Positions 20,884 to 29,796 of a DNA stretch of 64,000 bases are shown piece by piece. Below the pieces are notes generated by a model, which saw only the letters and a list, made by a program, of their open reading frames with translations, did no database searches and had not been told where the DNA came from. How positions within the stretch are numbered: position 1 is the first letter of the stretch; each line of letters begins with the position of its first letter. The stretch comes from Streptomyces nitrosporeus (GTDB lineage Bacteria; Actinomycetota; Actinomycetes; Streptomycetales; Streptomycetaceae): the NCBI RefSeq assembly GCF_008704555.1, contig NZ_CP023702.1, forward strand, positions 1,984,001 through 2,048,000, read 5' to 3'. Position numbers and translations under genes: made by a program.

Positions 20884-22381
20884 GCAGCCCTCCGAACTGC
20901 GCGGCGCACAGCGCCCGAGGGTCTTCACCGCACCGCCGTACACGTCCTCAGCGGGCCAGGAGGCCGTGGAGCTGGCCGCCTACGCGGGCCTGATGCTCGA
21001 TGAGTGGCAGCAGTTCGCCATGCACGTCGGCCTCGGGGAGCGCCCGGACGGCTCCTGGTCCTCCTTCGAGGTCGCGGTGAACGTCGCCCGGCAGAACGGC
21101 AAGGGCGGGATCATCGAGGCCAGAGAGTTGGCAGGCCTGTTCCTGCTGGGCGAGAAGTTGATCCTCCACTCGGCGCACGAGTTCAAGACCTCGAAAGAGG
21201 CGTTCCGGCGCATCGTTGCGCTGGTCACGAACTGTGACAGCCTGCGGAAACGCGTGAAGGCAGTCCGGCAGACGACCGGCGAGGAAGCGATCGAGCTGCT
21301 GACCGGACAGCGGCTGCGTTTCCTGGCACGCTCCGGAGGCTCCGGCCGCGGCTTCACCGGCGACTGCAACATGTTCGACGAGGACATGATCCTCGGCGAC
21401 GACGCGATGGGCGCGCTGATGCCGACCATGGCGGCCGTGGAGAACCCGCAAGTCTGGTACCTGGGCAGTGCGGGGATCGGCTCGCCGTCGCAGCAGCTGG
21501 CCCGCCTGCGCCGCCGGGCGCTCGCCGCTGTGGAGCGGGGCGAGCCGGACCCGTCGCTCGCGTACATGGAGTGGTCGATCGACCCGCACGTGCGGGAGTG
21601 CCCGCCGGGCTGTACGGACCATGACGACCCGCTGTCACCGCTGTCGGTGGCGAAGGCCAATCCCGCGTTGGGCTACCGGCTGACGCTGGCGCACACGGAG
21701 CGGGAGCGGCTGACGATGAGTGACGAGATCTTCGCGCGTGAGCGGCTCGGTGTTGGCGACTACCCCAGCGATGGGGAGGACACGTGGCGGGTCATCGACG
21801 AGGACGTGTGGCGGGCCCTGGCGGACGGTACGTCGTCCATGTCGGACCCGGTGGCGTTCGCCCTCGACACGACGCCGGAGCGGTCGCACACGGCGATCTG
21901 TGCGGCCGGGGCGAGCGGCGACGCGAAGCACGTGGAGGTCATCGAGCACCGGCCCGGCACCGGGTGGGCGCCGGAGCGGCTGGCCGAGCTGGTCGTGAAG
22001 TGGTCACCGTGCGCGGTCGTCATCGACGAGGGCGGCCCGGCCGGGTCGCTGGTCCCCGCCGTGCGCAAGGTGCTGCGGGACGCCGGGCTCACTGAGGACG
22101 AGGTCGACGCGCTGCTGCTCGTACCGAAGACCAGGCAGGTTGCCGCGGCGGCCGGCCAGTTCTTCGACGGGGTGGCCGAAGGCGGGATCGTGCACCTGGA
22201 CCAGGCGCCGTTGGCGACGGCACTGGCGGGCGCGGATAAGCGGCCGATCGGTGACGGTTGGGGCTGGGCCCGGCGCGGGGTGTCCGTGGACATCAGCCCG
22301 CTGGTGGGCGTCACGCTCGCCGCGTGGGGCCACGCAGAACGCGCCGACGTCGAGCCGGAGGGGGCACCGAACCTGTGGTGA
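20843..22381 (+). CDS. terL: Terminase large subunit
   Basis: 512 residues of the Terminase_1 (HK97/phiC31-like) family. The ATPase domain has the Walker-A-like NVARQNGKGG near residue 80, preceded by the LDEWQQFAM motif, and a Walker B in NMFDEDMIL near 172. ALMPTMAAVENPQVWYLGSA is the coupling motif region. The nuclease domain follows with VAFALDTTPERSHTAI (first acidic residue), AVVIDEGGPAGSLVP and a last Asp region near SVDISPLVGVTLAAW. It packs DNA into proheads and cuts at genome ends. ATG at 20843 was taken for the GGAGGGGG nine bases upstream; longer frames upstream overlap terS more and lack a site. Confidence 0.9.
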   Translation: MTSLIDGPSAVAPEQPSELRGAQRPRVFTAPPYTSSAGQEAVELAAYAGLMLDEWQQFAMHVGLGERPDGSWSSFEVAVNVARQNGKGGIIEARELAGLFLLGEKLILHSAHEFKTSKEAFRRIVALVTNCDSLRKRVKAVRQTTGEEAIELLTGQRLRFLARSGGSGRGFTGDCNMFDEDMILGDDAMGALMPTMAAVENPQVWYLGSAGIGSPSQQLARLRRRALAAVERGEPDPSLAYMEWSIDPHVRECPPGCTDHDDPLSPLSVAKANPALGYRLTLAHTERERLTMSDEIFARERLGVGDYPSDGEDTWRVIDEDVWRALADGTSSMSDPVAFALDTTPERSHTAICAAGASGDAKHVEVIEHRPGTGWAPERLAELVVKWSPCAVVIDEGGPAGSLVPAVRKVLRDAGLTEDEVDALLLVPKTRQVAAAAGQFFDGVAEGGIVHLDQAPLATALAGADKRPIGDGWGWARRGVSVDISPLVGVTLAAWGHAERADVEPEGAPNLW

Positions 22382-22533
22382 CCGGGCTGCTCAACGTGCT
22401 GGAAGTGCTGTTCGTGCTGGCCGTGGTCGGCGGGCTGGCGATGTGGTCGGTGCCGGCCGGGTTGATCCTGGCCGGTGTGCTGGGTGTGGTGGCGGTGGAG
22501 CGTGAGCAGGCGCGGCGGAGGGAGGCGGGATGA
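22378..22533 (+). CDS. 51-residue membrane protein
   Basis: GTG overlapping the terminase stop. LLNVLEVLFVLAVVGGLAMW and SVPAGLILAGVLGVVAV form one or two membrane helices, then EREQARRREAG. ATGA overlap with the portal gene. Small membrane proteins sit between terminase and portal in several Streptomyces phages; function unknown. Confidence 0.6.
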   Translation: MTGLLNVLEVLFVLAVVGGLAMWSVPAGLILAGVLGVVAVEREQARRREAG

Positions 22534-23777
22534 GCCTCTTCGGATTGTTCGAGCGCAGGGCCACGGTGGAGTCCCCCACGACGCCGCTGACGTCCTCGTC
22601 GCTGGCCGAGCTGCTGGGCGGCGGCGGGCCGCTGAAAGCCGGTGTGACGGTCACGGAGACCGGCTCCCTGCGGATGCCCGCGGTGTGGCGGGCGGTGTCC
22701 GTCGTGGCGAACGTCAGCGCGTCGCTGCCGCTGCACACGTACACGGTCGGCACGAAGGATAAGGTGTCCGTCGACCTGCTGGAGAACCCGCACCCGGAGC
22801 TGACCCGCTTCGAGCTGTGGCGGCTGGTGTACGTACACCGGCTGCTGTGGGGCAACGCCTACCTACAGAAGATCACCAACGGGGCCGGGGCCGTGGTGCA
22901 ACTGTGGCCGATCCGCCCGGACCGTGTGCAGGTCGACCGTGAGCGGCCGTCCGAGGACAACCCCTCGGGCAAGGTGTTTTGGATCCAGGCGGAGGACGGC
23001 GCGCGGGTGCGGCGTACGCCGAAGGAGATCCTGCACCTGCCGGCGCTGGGGTACGACGGGGTCACCGGGTGCTCGCCGATCCGGGCGGCGGCCGAGGGGA
23101 TCGGGCTGGGCATCGCGGCGGAGAGGTCCGCGGCGAAGCTGTACGGCTCGGGCAACATGATCTCGGGCGTCTTGCAGACCGAGCAGCGGCTGAACGCCGA
23201 GCAGGCGGCGGCGCTGAAGGCGAACTGGCGGGCGAAGATGGGCGGCTCGCAGGCCGCGCACGATGTGGCGGTTCTGGACTCTGGGGCGTCGTTCCAGCCG
23301 GTGGCGATGCCGTACAAGGACAGCCAGTTCCTCGAATCGAGGATGTTCCAGGTGACCGAGGTGGCGCGCATGTTCGGCGTTCCGCCGTTCCTGCTGATGG
23401 CCACCGAGAAGAGCACGTCATGGGGCACGGGGCTGGAGCAGCAGGCGCAGGGGTTCGTGACGTGGGACCTCGCGCCGACGTGGCTGACGCCGACCGAGCA
23501 GCGGGTCACGAAGGAACTCCTGCCCAAGACGGTGTACGCGAAATACCAGGTCGGCGGGCTGCTCCGCGGCGATAGCGCGGCGCGCGCCCTTTTCTACCGG
23601 GCGATGCGGGACGTCGGCGCCTTCAACGCGGACGACGTTCGGGCGCTGGAGGAGTTGCCGCCGATCCCCGGCGGGGCCGGCCAGATGTACTTGCAGCCGA
23701 TGGCGATGGCGCCGCTCGGGAGCGATCCGACCACGAGCGAGACGAAGGAGGGCAGCGATGCCGAAGACGACGACTGA
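22530..23777 (+). CDS. Portal protein (HK97 family)
   Basis: 415 residues of the HK97-type portal, the dodecameric ring at the capsid vertex. Recognised by AVWRAVSVVANVSASLPLHT, LENPHPELTRFELWRLVYVH, LLWGNAYLQKITN, the clip/stem region, GVPPFLLMATEKSTSWGTGL and EQQAQGFVTWDLAPTWLTPT (the conserved helix that ends the core), then a Glu/Asp-rich tail. ATGA overlap with the gene before and a 20-base overlap with the protease gene. Confidence 0.9.
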   Translation: MSLFGLFERRATVESPTTPLTSSSLAELLGGGGPLKAGVTVTETGSLRMPAVWRAVSVVANVSASLPLHTYTVGTKDKVSVDLLENPHPELTRFELWRLVYVHRLLWGNAYLQKITNGAGAVVQLWPIRPDRVQVDRERPSEDNPSGKVFWIQAEDGARVRRTPKEILHLPALGYDGVTGCSPIRAAAEGIGLGIAAERSAAKLYGSGNMISGVLQTEQRLNAEQAAALKANWRAKMGGSQAAHDVAVLDSGASFQPVAMPYKDSQFLESRMFQVTEVARMFGVPPFLLMATEKSTSWGTGLEQQAQGFVTWDLAPTWLTPTEQRVTKELLPKTVYAKYQVGGLLRGDSAARALFYRAMRDVGAFNADDVRALEELPPIPGGAGQMYLQPMAMAPLGSDPTTSETKEGSDAEDDD

Positions 23778-24507
23778 GCGCCGCGATCTGTCCCTCGCCA
23801 CGGCAGGGCTCCAGGTCCGGGCGGCCGACGGCGGGGGCCCGGGGTTCACCGGGCACGCGGCGGTGTTCAACTCCCGTACTGCGATCGGTAACCCGTTGAC
23901 CTGGGGGTTCTACGAGGAGATCGCGGCCGGGGCGTTCACGAAGACGATCAGCGAGGGTGATGCCCGGATGCTGGTGGACCACGACACCCGCATGGTGGTG
24001 TCGCGGGTGTCGGCCGGGTCGCTGCGGCTCTCGCAGGACCAGGTGGGGTTGGCGGTCGACGCGGACCTCTACACGGAGCTGTCGTACGTGAGCGACCTCG
24101 TGGTGAACCTTCGGAACAAGAACATCACCGGGATGTCCTTCGGGTTCCGGGTCGTGAAGGACGACTGGGAGCCGGTGGAGATCGAGACGGTCGACGGCGA
24201 CAAGGCCGAGGCCGAGCTGCGGATCATCCGCGAGGTGCAGCTTTTCGAGGTGTCCGCCGTGACCTTCCCCGCGTACGAGGACACGGACGCCGGGCTCCGC
24301 TCTGTCGGTGTGGCCTTGGCCGCGCGTGGCGACGACGCCGCGTTCGACCGCCGGGCTGCGTACCGGCCCGAGCTTCTGACTTTCCGCCACGAGCCGGGCC
24401 CCGCGCCCACTCGGGGTGGTGACGCAACCCAGCCGGGAGAGACCACTGGGGGCCGTCAGGCGATGCGCATGGAGGCGCTCGCCGCCCGCTACCTGCTTGC
24501 CAGGTAG
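23758..24507 (+). CDS. Prohead maturation protease (HK97/U35)
   Basis: 249 residues. The serine protease site is visible: H75 in MLVDHDTRM and S127 in NITGMSFGF, with a downstream acidic residue in EVQLFEVSAVTFPAY. It cleaves the N-terminal scaffold part of the capsid protein. The C-terminal 60 residues (PELLTFRHEPGPAP and on) are disordered and include a short helix (MRMEALAARYLLAR) that may tether it in the prohead. Confidence 0.9.
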   Translation: MPKTTTERRDLSLATAGLQVRAADGGGPGFTGHAAVFNSRTAIGNPLTWGFYEEIAAGAFTKTISEGDARMLVDHDTRMVVSRVSAGSLRLSQDQVGLAVDADLYTELSYVSDLVVNLRNKNITGMSFGFRVVKDDWEPVEIETVDGDKAEAELRIIREVQLFEVSAVTFPAYEDTDAGLRSVGVALAARGDDAAFDRRAAYRPELLTFRHEPGPAPTRGGDATQPGETTGGRQAMRMEALAARYLLAR

Positions 24508-24528
24508 CTGCTCTCACAACCCGTTCCC

Positions 24529-24554
24529 AGCCCCTCGCCAATGGCGGTGGGGCT
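24529..24554 (+). promoter_or_regulatory. Hairpin in the leader of the major capsid gene
   Basis: AGCCCC...CGCC (24529-24539) pairs with GGCG..GGGGCT (24543-24554), ending 12 bases before the GGGAGG site of the capsid ATG region. It is the only sizeable gap in the head operon. A processing or stabilising element for strong capsid expression, or a weak terminator for the genes before, are both possible. Confidence 0.4.
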
Positions 24555-24573
24555 ACTCGTGCTGGGAGGCACA

Positions 24574-25836
24574 ATGCCCAACCTTCAGACCCTGCTCGAC
24601 AAGCGGGCGACCGCCTGGGCGCAGGCGCAGGAGTTCCAGTCCCGCGGCGACGACAAGCCGCTGACGGCCGAGGACCGGTCCGCGTGGGACGCGGCCCTCG
24701 CCGACGTCGAGCAGCTGTCCAAGGACATCGAGACCGAGGAGCGTCACCAGCGCCTCGCGTCCGTCGACTACTCGCAGATCGTCACCCCCGGGGCGGACAC
24801 CGAGGACGCCGAGGAGGCACGGGCCCGCCACGGCGGTGAGGCCGGTGTCGAGGCGTACACCGCGGCGTACCGGTCGTGGATGCGCGACGGCACCAGCGAG
24901 CTGACCGCCGAGGAGCGCACGGTCCTGCGGACCGGCTGGGTCGACGGCAAGGAGCTGCGCGCCCAGGGCGTCGCCACCGGCGCGGCCGGCGGGTACCTGG
25001 TGCCACCGGAGTTCCGGGCCAAGATGGTCGAGGCCATGAAGTTCTACGGCGCGATGCGCGACGTGGCCGAGGTCATCACCACGTCGACCGGTGCGACGCT
25101 GCCGTGGCCGACGAACGACGACACGGCGAACGTCGGCGCGATCCTCGCCGAGAACAGCCAGGTCACCGAGCAGGACGTGACGATCGGTCAGGCCGACATC
25201 GGGGCGTTCATGTACACCTCGAAGCTGGTGCGCGTCAGCCTTCAGCTGCTCCAGGACAGCGCGTTCGACATCGAGACCTGGCTGCCCCGGAAGCTCGGCG
25301 AGCGCATCGGCCGTATCCAGAACACCCACTTCACTACCGGCACCGGCACGGCCCAGCCGGAGGGCGTCCAGACCAACGCGGTCATCGGGAAGACCGGCGG
25401 CACCGGGCAGACCACGTCGGTCACGTATGACGACCTGATCGACCTGATCCACAGCATCGACCCGGCGTACCGGTCCTCCGGCCGGCAGCGGTTCATGCTG
25501 AACGACGCCACCCTCGCGTCGGTCCGGAAGCTCAAGGACACGCAGGGCCGCCCGCTGTGGGAGCCGTCGATCCAGGTCGGCGTCCCGGACGGGATCCTCG
25601 GCCACGGCTACGTCGTGAACCAGGACATGCCCGTCATGGCGGCGAACGCCAAGAGCATCCTGTTCGGCGACTTCTTCGCGGGCTACCTGATCCGTGACGT
25701 CAAGGACGTGCAGATGCTGCGTCTCGCCGAGCGGTACGCGGACTACCTCCAGGTCGGATTCCTCGGGTTCGCCCGGGCGGACGGGACCCCGCAGGACACC
25801 GCCGCGTACAAGGCGTACCGCAACTCCGCCACCTGA
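24574..25836 (+). CDS. Major capsid protein (HK97 fold)
   Basis: 420 residues. The N-terminal ~110 are a charged helical delta/scaffold domain (TLLDKRATAWAQAQEFQSRG; VEQLSKDIETEERHQRLASV), then a mature protein with GAAGGYLVPPEFRAKMVEAM, ATLPWPTNDDTANVGAILAE, LVRVSLQLLQDSAFDIETWL, RIGRIQNTHFTTGTGTAQPE (the classic capsid glycine loop) and FFAGYLIRDVKDVQMLRLAE near the end. GGGAGG ribosome site. It follows the protease, as in HK97. Confidence 0.93.
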   Translation: MPNLQTLLDKRATAWAQAQEFQSRGDDKPLTAEDRSAWDAALADVEQLSKDIETEERHQRLASVDYSQIVTPGADTEDAEEARARHGGEAGVEAYTAAYRSWMRDGTSELTAEERTVLRTGWVDGKELRAQGVATGAAGGYLVPPEFRAKMVEAMKFYGAMRDVAEVITTSTGATLPWPTNDDTANVGAILAENSQVTEQDVTIGQADIGAFMYTSKLVRVSLQLLQDSAFDIETWLPRKLGERIGRIQNTHFTTGTGTAQPEGVQTNAVIGKTGGTGQTTSVTYDDLIDLIHSIDPAYRSSGRQRFMLNDATLASVRKLKDTQGRPLWEPSIQVGVPDGILGHGYVVNQDMPVMAANAKSILFGDFFAGYLIRDVKDVQMLRLAERYADYLQVGFLGFARADGTPQDTAAYKAYRNSAT

Positions 25837-25856
25837 TCGAGGAGAGGACCAACACC

Positions 25857-26240
25857 ATGGCGACCACGCCGAAGAAGGAGGGCACCGACTCCTCGGTGCT
25901 CCAGGACAAGCCGGACCCGGCCGCGGCGAAGGCGGGTGACCATGACCGCATCGTCATGGCGTCGCGCCGCGCGGACGGCAGCATGGACCAGGTTGCCCCG
26001 GAGTTCATCGGGGACAAGGACGTGGCCATCGCCGCCGCGAAGGAGCAGCTGGCCCAGCAGGCCGCGTCCGCGGTGGACGTCGCGGCCCGCGGGGTGTCCA
26101 GCACTCCGGAGGGTGAGGGCTCGTCGGAGCCCGACCCGGACGTCGCGGCGCTGAAGGACGCCCAGGACAAGGCCATTTCGGCGGCCGAGTCCCAGGCCGA
26201 GCGGGAGGTCCGCGACCTCCACCAGGGTCTGGGTGACTGA
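25857..26240 (+). CDS. Hypothetical head protein
   Basis: 127 residues, Ala/Asp/Glu-rich, with DHDRIVMASRRADGSMDQVA then PEFIGDKDVAIAAAKEQLAQ; the rest is low-complexity and helical. GAGGAGAGG lies ahead of the ATG. Small proteins in this slot after the capsid gene are often head decoration or scaffolding remnants; not shown here. Confidence 0.6.
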   Translation: MATTPKKEGTDSSVLQDKPDPAAAKAGDHDRIVMASRRADGSMDQVAPEFIGDKDVAIAAAKEQLAQQAASAVDVAARGVSSTPEGEGSSEPDPDVAALKDAQDKAISAAESQAEREVRDLHQGLGD

Positions 26241-26458
26241 TGGCCCGCATCCGACTGCTGACGAGCGTGTCGGGGCCGGGCTTCGTCTGGGTGCCGGGTG
26301 AGGTCGTGGACCTGCCCGGCGCCGAGGCGGCGGCGTGGGCCGACGGGGACCGCGCCGTGATGGTCCGCGATGAGCAGCCCGATACCCCGGAAGCCGCCGC
26401 GGCCCGGTCGGAGCGGACCCGGAAGCGGCCCGCCCGGCGTGAGACCCGCACCACGTAG
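26240..26458 (+). CDS. Small structural-region protein (KOW/SH3-like)
   Basis: 72 residues; RIRLLTSVSGPGFVWVPGEV then VDLPGAEAAAWADGDRAVMV gives the short beta pattern of a phage protein class with G-x-x-V-x-L/V-x-x-x-x-A-x-x-W. The tail is Arg-rich. TGATG overlap with the gene before. The gene at 27515 encodes a distant relative by pattern. Confidence 0.55.
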   Translation: MARIRLLTSVSGPGFVWVPGEVVDLPGAEAAAWADGDRAVMVRDEQPDTPEAAAARSERTRKRPARRETRTT

Positions 26459-26470
26459 AAGGGGACGGCC

Positions 26471-27019
26471 GTGGCACTCCTCACGCTCGACGAGGCGAAG
26501 AAGCAGACCGACGTACGGGGCGACAGCCACGATGCGGAGATCCAGCTGTACATCGACGCGCTGACCGCAGTCATCGAGGGCTACGTAGGCGTGGTGGAGC
26601 CCCGGGAGGTCACCGACACTGTGACCGGCCAGGGCCCCGCTGTGGCCCTGCTTCACCCCCCGGTGCTGTCCCTGACGTCTCTCACTCCGACCGAGCCCGG
26701 CGGGGCGGCCGTGGACGTGGCCAGGCTGCACGTGGACGGCCCGTCCGGGGTCCTGGCCTACACGGACCGCTCCCGGTTCTGCGGGGGCCCGTGGACGGCC
26801 GTCTACCAGGCCGGGCGCCCCGTGGTTCCGCCCACGATCCGGCTCGCGGCGCTGCTGCTGTTCCAGCATCTGTGGCGCACCCGCAACGGACCGGCCCGCG
26901 GTGGCGGTGGCTCGGACGACTACAACGTGACCGAGCCCATCCCCGGGTTCGGGTACGCGGTGCCGAACCGGGTGCTGGAGCTGCTGGAGCCGTACAAGCT
27001 CGGGCCGGGGATCGGCTGA
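26471..27019 (+). CDS. Head-tail connector (gp6-like adaptor)
   Basis: 182 residues. TLDEAKKQTDVRGDSHDAEI then QLYIDALTAVIEGYVG is the helical amino end of HK97 gp6/SPP1 gp15-type adaptors; PPTIRLAALLLFQHLWRTRN is the conserved long helix. The C-terminus FGYAVPNRVLELLEPYK is the family ending. GTG start with AGGGGAC. TGATG overlap with the next gene. Confidence 0.8.
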   Translation: MALLTLDEAKKQTDVRGDSHDAEIQLYIDALTAVIEGYVGVVEPREVTDTVTGQGPAVALLHPPVLSLTSLTPTEPGGAAVDVARLHVDGPSGVLAYTDRSRFCGGPWTAVYQAGRPVVPPTIRLAALLLFQHLWRTRNGPARGGGGSDDYNVTEPIPGFGYAVPNRVLELLEPYKLGPGIG

Positions 27020-27489
27020 TGGCGACGTCAGCGGTCCCCGCCGCGATTGCCGCGCTGCTTGGTCTGTTCGTGCCGGCCCCGGAGCTGGACGAGGTGCGGG
27101 TCATCGACGGGCCGCCGCCGTCCTCGAACTTCGCCGAGGTGGACCGGCTGTATGTCGGCTGGTCCCCCGGGGCCGAGCAGGCGGTGGACATTCAGCAGGA
27201 GTTCGCTTCCGCCGGGGCCCGGACCCGGGATGAGAATGCGGCGATCTCCTGCTACATCGAGACTCGTGAGGGCGGCGGCGACATGGCGTGGTGCCGGGCC
27301 CGGGTCTTCGAGCTGCTGGCCGTCGTGGAAACCCTGCTCCGGGCCACCGACGGGAACCCGGCCGCGCCGACGCTGGGCGGGGCGGTCCTGTGGTCGGAGC
27401 TGACGGCCGGGTCTCTCATCCAGGAACAGAGCCCAGACGGCGCGTATGCCGGGCTCGGCTTCACCGTGGCGTACCGCGCCCGCATCTGA
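27019..27489 (+). CDS. Head-tail joining or tail terminator protein (probable)
   Basis: 156 residues: SAVPAAIAALLGLFVPAPEL starts it, then VDRLYVGWSPGAEQAVDIQQ, ISCYIETREGGGDMAWCRAR, and AYAGLGFTVAYRARI as last strand. The alpha/beta build with a final beta-hairpin resembles tail terminator proteins (lambda gpU-like). Placement between the gp6-like adaptor and the tail tube supports this. Confidence 0.6.
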   Translation: MATSAVPAAIAALLGLFVPAPELDEVRVIDGPPPSSNFAEVDRLYVGWSPGAEQAVDIQQEFASAGARTRDENAAISCYIETREGGGDMAWCRARVFELLAVVETLLRATDGNPAAPTLGGAVLWSELTAGSLIQEQSPDGAYAGLGFTVAYRARI

Positions 27490-27514
27490 TCATCACCAAC
27501 GAGGAGGAACCCCC

Positions 27515-27733
27515 ATGGCGCGAGTGCGCTACGTCGGGCCGGAGCCGGTCACTGTGCCGGAGCTCGGTGACCGCCGGATCGAGCCGGATGAGCTGGTCGA
27601 GGTGCCGGATGCCCGGTACGAGGGCTACGTGTGCCAGCCCGGTACGTGGGAGGCGGTCGAGGATCCGCGGCTGGTCGAGGCCACGGCGAAGAAGACGACC
27701 GCGGTGAAGTCCGCGGCGACGAGGGAGGTCTGA
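27515..27733 (+). CDS. Small structural-region protein
   Basis: 72 residues: VRYVGPEPVTVPELGDRRIE then VPDARYEGYVCQPGTWEAVE. Resembles the gene product at 26240 in its short beta pattern. GAGGAGG site. Sits just before the tail tube gene. Function unknown. Confidence 0.55.
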   Translation: MARVRYVGPEPVTVPELGDRRIEPDELVEVPDARYEGYVCQPGTWEAVEDPRLVEATAKKTTAVKSAATREV

Positions 27734-27734
27734 C

Positions 27735-28721
27735 ATGGCGATCGGGTCCGGGCTCGGCGCCCAGGTCGGCATCGCGGCCGAGACGTCCTACGGCGTGTAC
27801 GCGGCGCCGACAAAGTTCATCGAGTTCACCAAGGAATCCCTCCAGCTCAAGAAGACCACGGCTCAAAGCGCCGGCATCGCGGCGGGCCGTCTGGTCCCGC
27901 TGTCGTCGCGGCGTGTGGTGACGCAGCGGCAGGCGTCCGGGTCGCTGGAGATGGAGGTCACCAACAAGGGCATGGGCGTGCTGCTTCAGACGCTCATGGG
28001 TACGACGGTAACCCCGGTGCAGCAGGCGGCGACGTCGGCGTATCTCCAGACGCACATCCTCGCGGACACCGCGGGGAAGAGTCTGGTGATCCAGAAGGGT
28101 GTGCCGCTCACGACCGGCGCCGTTACGGACAAGACGTTCCTCGGGTGCAAGGTCATCTCGGCCGAGTTCTCGTGCGAGGTCGGCGGGATGCTGCTGGCCA
28201 CGTTCGAGATCGACAGCAAGGACTGCGACGAGACGCAGACGCTGGCCGTCGCCACGTATCCGGCCATGTCGCCGTTCCACTTCGGGCAGATGGCGGTGAA
28301 GACCGGCGCGTACGGCACGGAGACAGCACTGGACGGGATCCGGAAGGTGTCCCTGAAGATCGAGCGTCCGCAGGCCGTGGAGCGGTTCTACGCCGGGCAG
28401 TCCGGGCTGAAGAAGGAGCCGATCTCGAACGACCAGGTGAAGATCACCGGGTCGCTGGAGACCGACTACGTCGCCACGACGCTGGACGACCTGCACACCT
28501 CGGACGCCGCGACGTCCCTGGTCTGGGACTTCACCGGTCCGATCATCGAGGGCGCTCATGCCGAGCGCATCACCTTCAAGGTCCCGGCCATCCGTCTGGA
28601 CGACGCGCCGCCGGTCGTCGAGGGCTTCGACGTCATCAAGCCCACCTACAGCTTTACGGGGCTGTACGACGGTACGAACCCCACGGCCATCGAGTACATG
28701 TCCACGGACGTCACCCTGTAG
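27735..28721 (+). CDS. Major tail (tube) protein
   Basis: 328 residues. Amino end GSGLGAQVGIAAETSYGVYA with PTKFIEFTKESLQLKKTTAQ is the standard start of actinophage tail tube proteins; LLQTLMGTTVTPVQQAATSA and SCEVGGMLLATFEIDSKDCD lie in the core. Ends EYMSTDVTL. GGGAGG ribosome site. It polymerises around the tape measure to form the flexible siphovirus tail tube. Confidence 0.85.
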   Translation: MAIGSGLGAQVGIAAETSYGVYAAPTKFIEFTKESLQLKKTTAQSAGIAAGRLVPLSSRRVVTQRQASGSLEMEVTNKGMGVLLQTLMGTTVTPVQQAATSAYLQTHILADTAGKSLVIQKGVPLTTGAVTDKTFLGCKVISAEFSCEVGGMLLATFEIDSKDCDETQTLAVATYPAMSPFHFGQMAVKTGAYGTETALDGIRKVSLKIERPQAVERFYAGQSGLKKEPISNDQVKITGSLETDYVATTLDDLHTSDAATSLVWDFTGPIIEGAHAERITFKVPAIRLDDAPPVVEGFDVIKPTYSFTGLYDGTNPTAIEYMSTDVTL

Positions 28722-28730
28722 GAGGCCCGT

Positions 28731-29243
28731 GTGCCGTCCTCTGTGCAGATCCTCGGGACCGGCCAGCTGCTGGAGCTGCAACGGCGCCTTCGGGCGGCCG
28801 GCGGCGAGAACATCCGCTCGTCCATGCAGCGGCGTGTCCGGCGTGCGGCCGAGCCGCTGCGGGATGACCTCCAGTCCTCGATTCGGGGCCTGTCGATTCG
28901 GTCGGCCGGCCGCGGGTCGGGGAAGCGCGGTGGCCCGTCGCCGACGCGCCGTCCGCTGCGGGCGTCGATCGCTCAGGCGATCCGGATCAGCGTCCGGACC
29001 GGCGGCAATCCGGGGGCCCGGGTCTGGGTCGACAAGGGCCGCCTGCCCCCGGACATCCCGATGGGTGTGCTGACCCGCCTGAATGAGGGCCGCCTGCGCC
29101 ATCCCGTCTTCGGCAACCGCAGCCGCTGGACGCAGCAGACGGCCACCCCGCTGTGGTGGGACGGGCCGGTCCGCCGCCACACCCCCCGCATGCAAGCCGA
29201 GGTCGCGCGCGTCCTGGACGACGTGCGCCGCCGACTCGAATAA
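28731..29243 (+). CDS. HK97 gp10-like neck/tail completion protein
   Basis: 170 residues. LGTGQLLELQRRLRAAGGEN and the sequence GRLRHPVFGNRSRWTQQTAT followed by PLWWDG are hallmarks of the HK97 gp10 (minor structural, neck) family. The C-terminal helix MQAEVARVLDDVRRRLE closes it. Usually encoded before the tail tube; here it comes after it, a small departure from the common order. Confidence 0.75.
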   Translation: MPSSVQILGTGQLLELQRRLRAAGGENIRSSMQRRVRRAAEPLRDDLQSSIRGLSIRSAGRGSGKRGGPSPTRRPLRASIAQAIRISVRTGGNPGARVWVDKGRLPPDIPMGVLTRLNEGRLRHPVFGNRSRWTQQTATPLWWDGPVRRHTPRMQAEVARVLDDVRRRLE

Positions 29244-29256
29244 ATAGGAGCACCCC

Positions 29257-29796
29257 TTGATCATCTCGTATACGCCCGCTGGCGGGGACCCCGAGCGGTA
29301 CGACGCCCGGACGCTCCGGACGTCGGAGGCGTCGATCGTCGCCCGGACCATCGACAAGACGTGGCCGCAGGTCCGGGAGGGTCTGGCCGAAGACGACCTC
29401 GACGCCATGCGGGCGGTGGTGTGGGTCCTGCGGAAGCGACAGGACCCGACGCTGCGGTACGGGGACTTCGACCCTGGCGTCGACGAGCTGACCACCCTCT
29501 ACGACAAGGATGAAATTGAGGACTGGGTCGACGCCGGCTTCGCGCTGGGGCTCGCCGATCCGGACGTCACCGTAGACCAGGTGGTGGTGGCCCTGAGTGG
29601 GGCGCCGAAGAGCGCGGCGGACCCCGATCACGCGCGGGCCTACATCGAGAAGTGCCGGGCCGAGGCCGAGGCGGGAAAAGCCCCCGCGGGCGAGGCCGTG
29701 CCGGAGATGGCGGACGCACCCGAGCAGACGAGCTCCTCGCCCTCGACATCCCGGATCTCCGGGCCCAGTACCTCGGACTCTTCGCCCACCTCCTGA
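29257..29796 (+). CDS. Tail assembly chaperone, zero-frame product (G-like)
   Basis: 179 residues from a TTG start with AGGAG six bases ahead. SEASIVARTIDKTWPQVREG, LDAMRAVVWVLRKRQDPTLR and ELTTLYDKDEIEDWVDAGFA is the typical chaperone body. A GGGAAAA heptamer at 29673-29679 in the right phase would send part of the ribosomes to the -1 frame, yielding a longer G-T protein of 214 residues. The zero-frame ending is Ser/Thr-rich and poorly ordered. Located before the tape measure gene as in lambda and HK97. Confidence 0.85.
   Translation: MIISYTPAGGDPERYDARTLRTSEASIVARTIDKTWPQVREGLAEDDLDAMRAVVWVLRKRQDPTLRYGDFDPGVDELTTLYDKDEIEDWVDAGFALGLADPDVTVDQVVVALSGAPKSAADPDHARAYIEKCRAEAEAGKAPAGEAVPEMADAPEQTSSSPSTSRISGPSTSDSSPTS
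29673..29679 (+). promoter_or_regulatory. Programmed -1 frameshift site GGGAAAA
   Basis: Zero-frame codons are GCG GGA AAA GCC, so the heptamer is read G-GGA-AAA, exactly the X-XXY-YYZ form. After slipping back one base, translation continues AGC in the frame that stays open to 29900. GGGAAAG/A sites are used by lambda and many siphoviruses for the same gene pair. Confidence 0.85.
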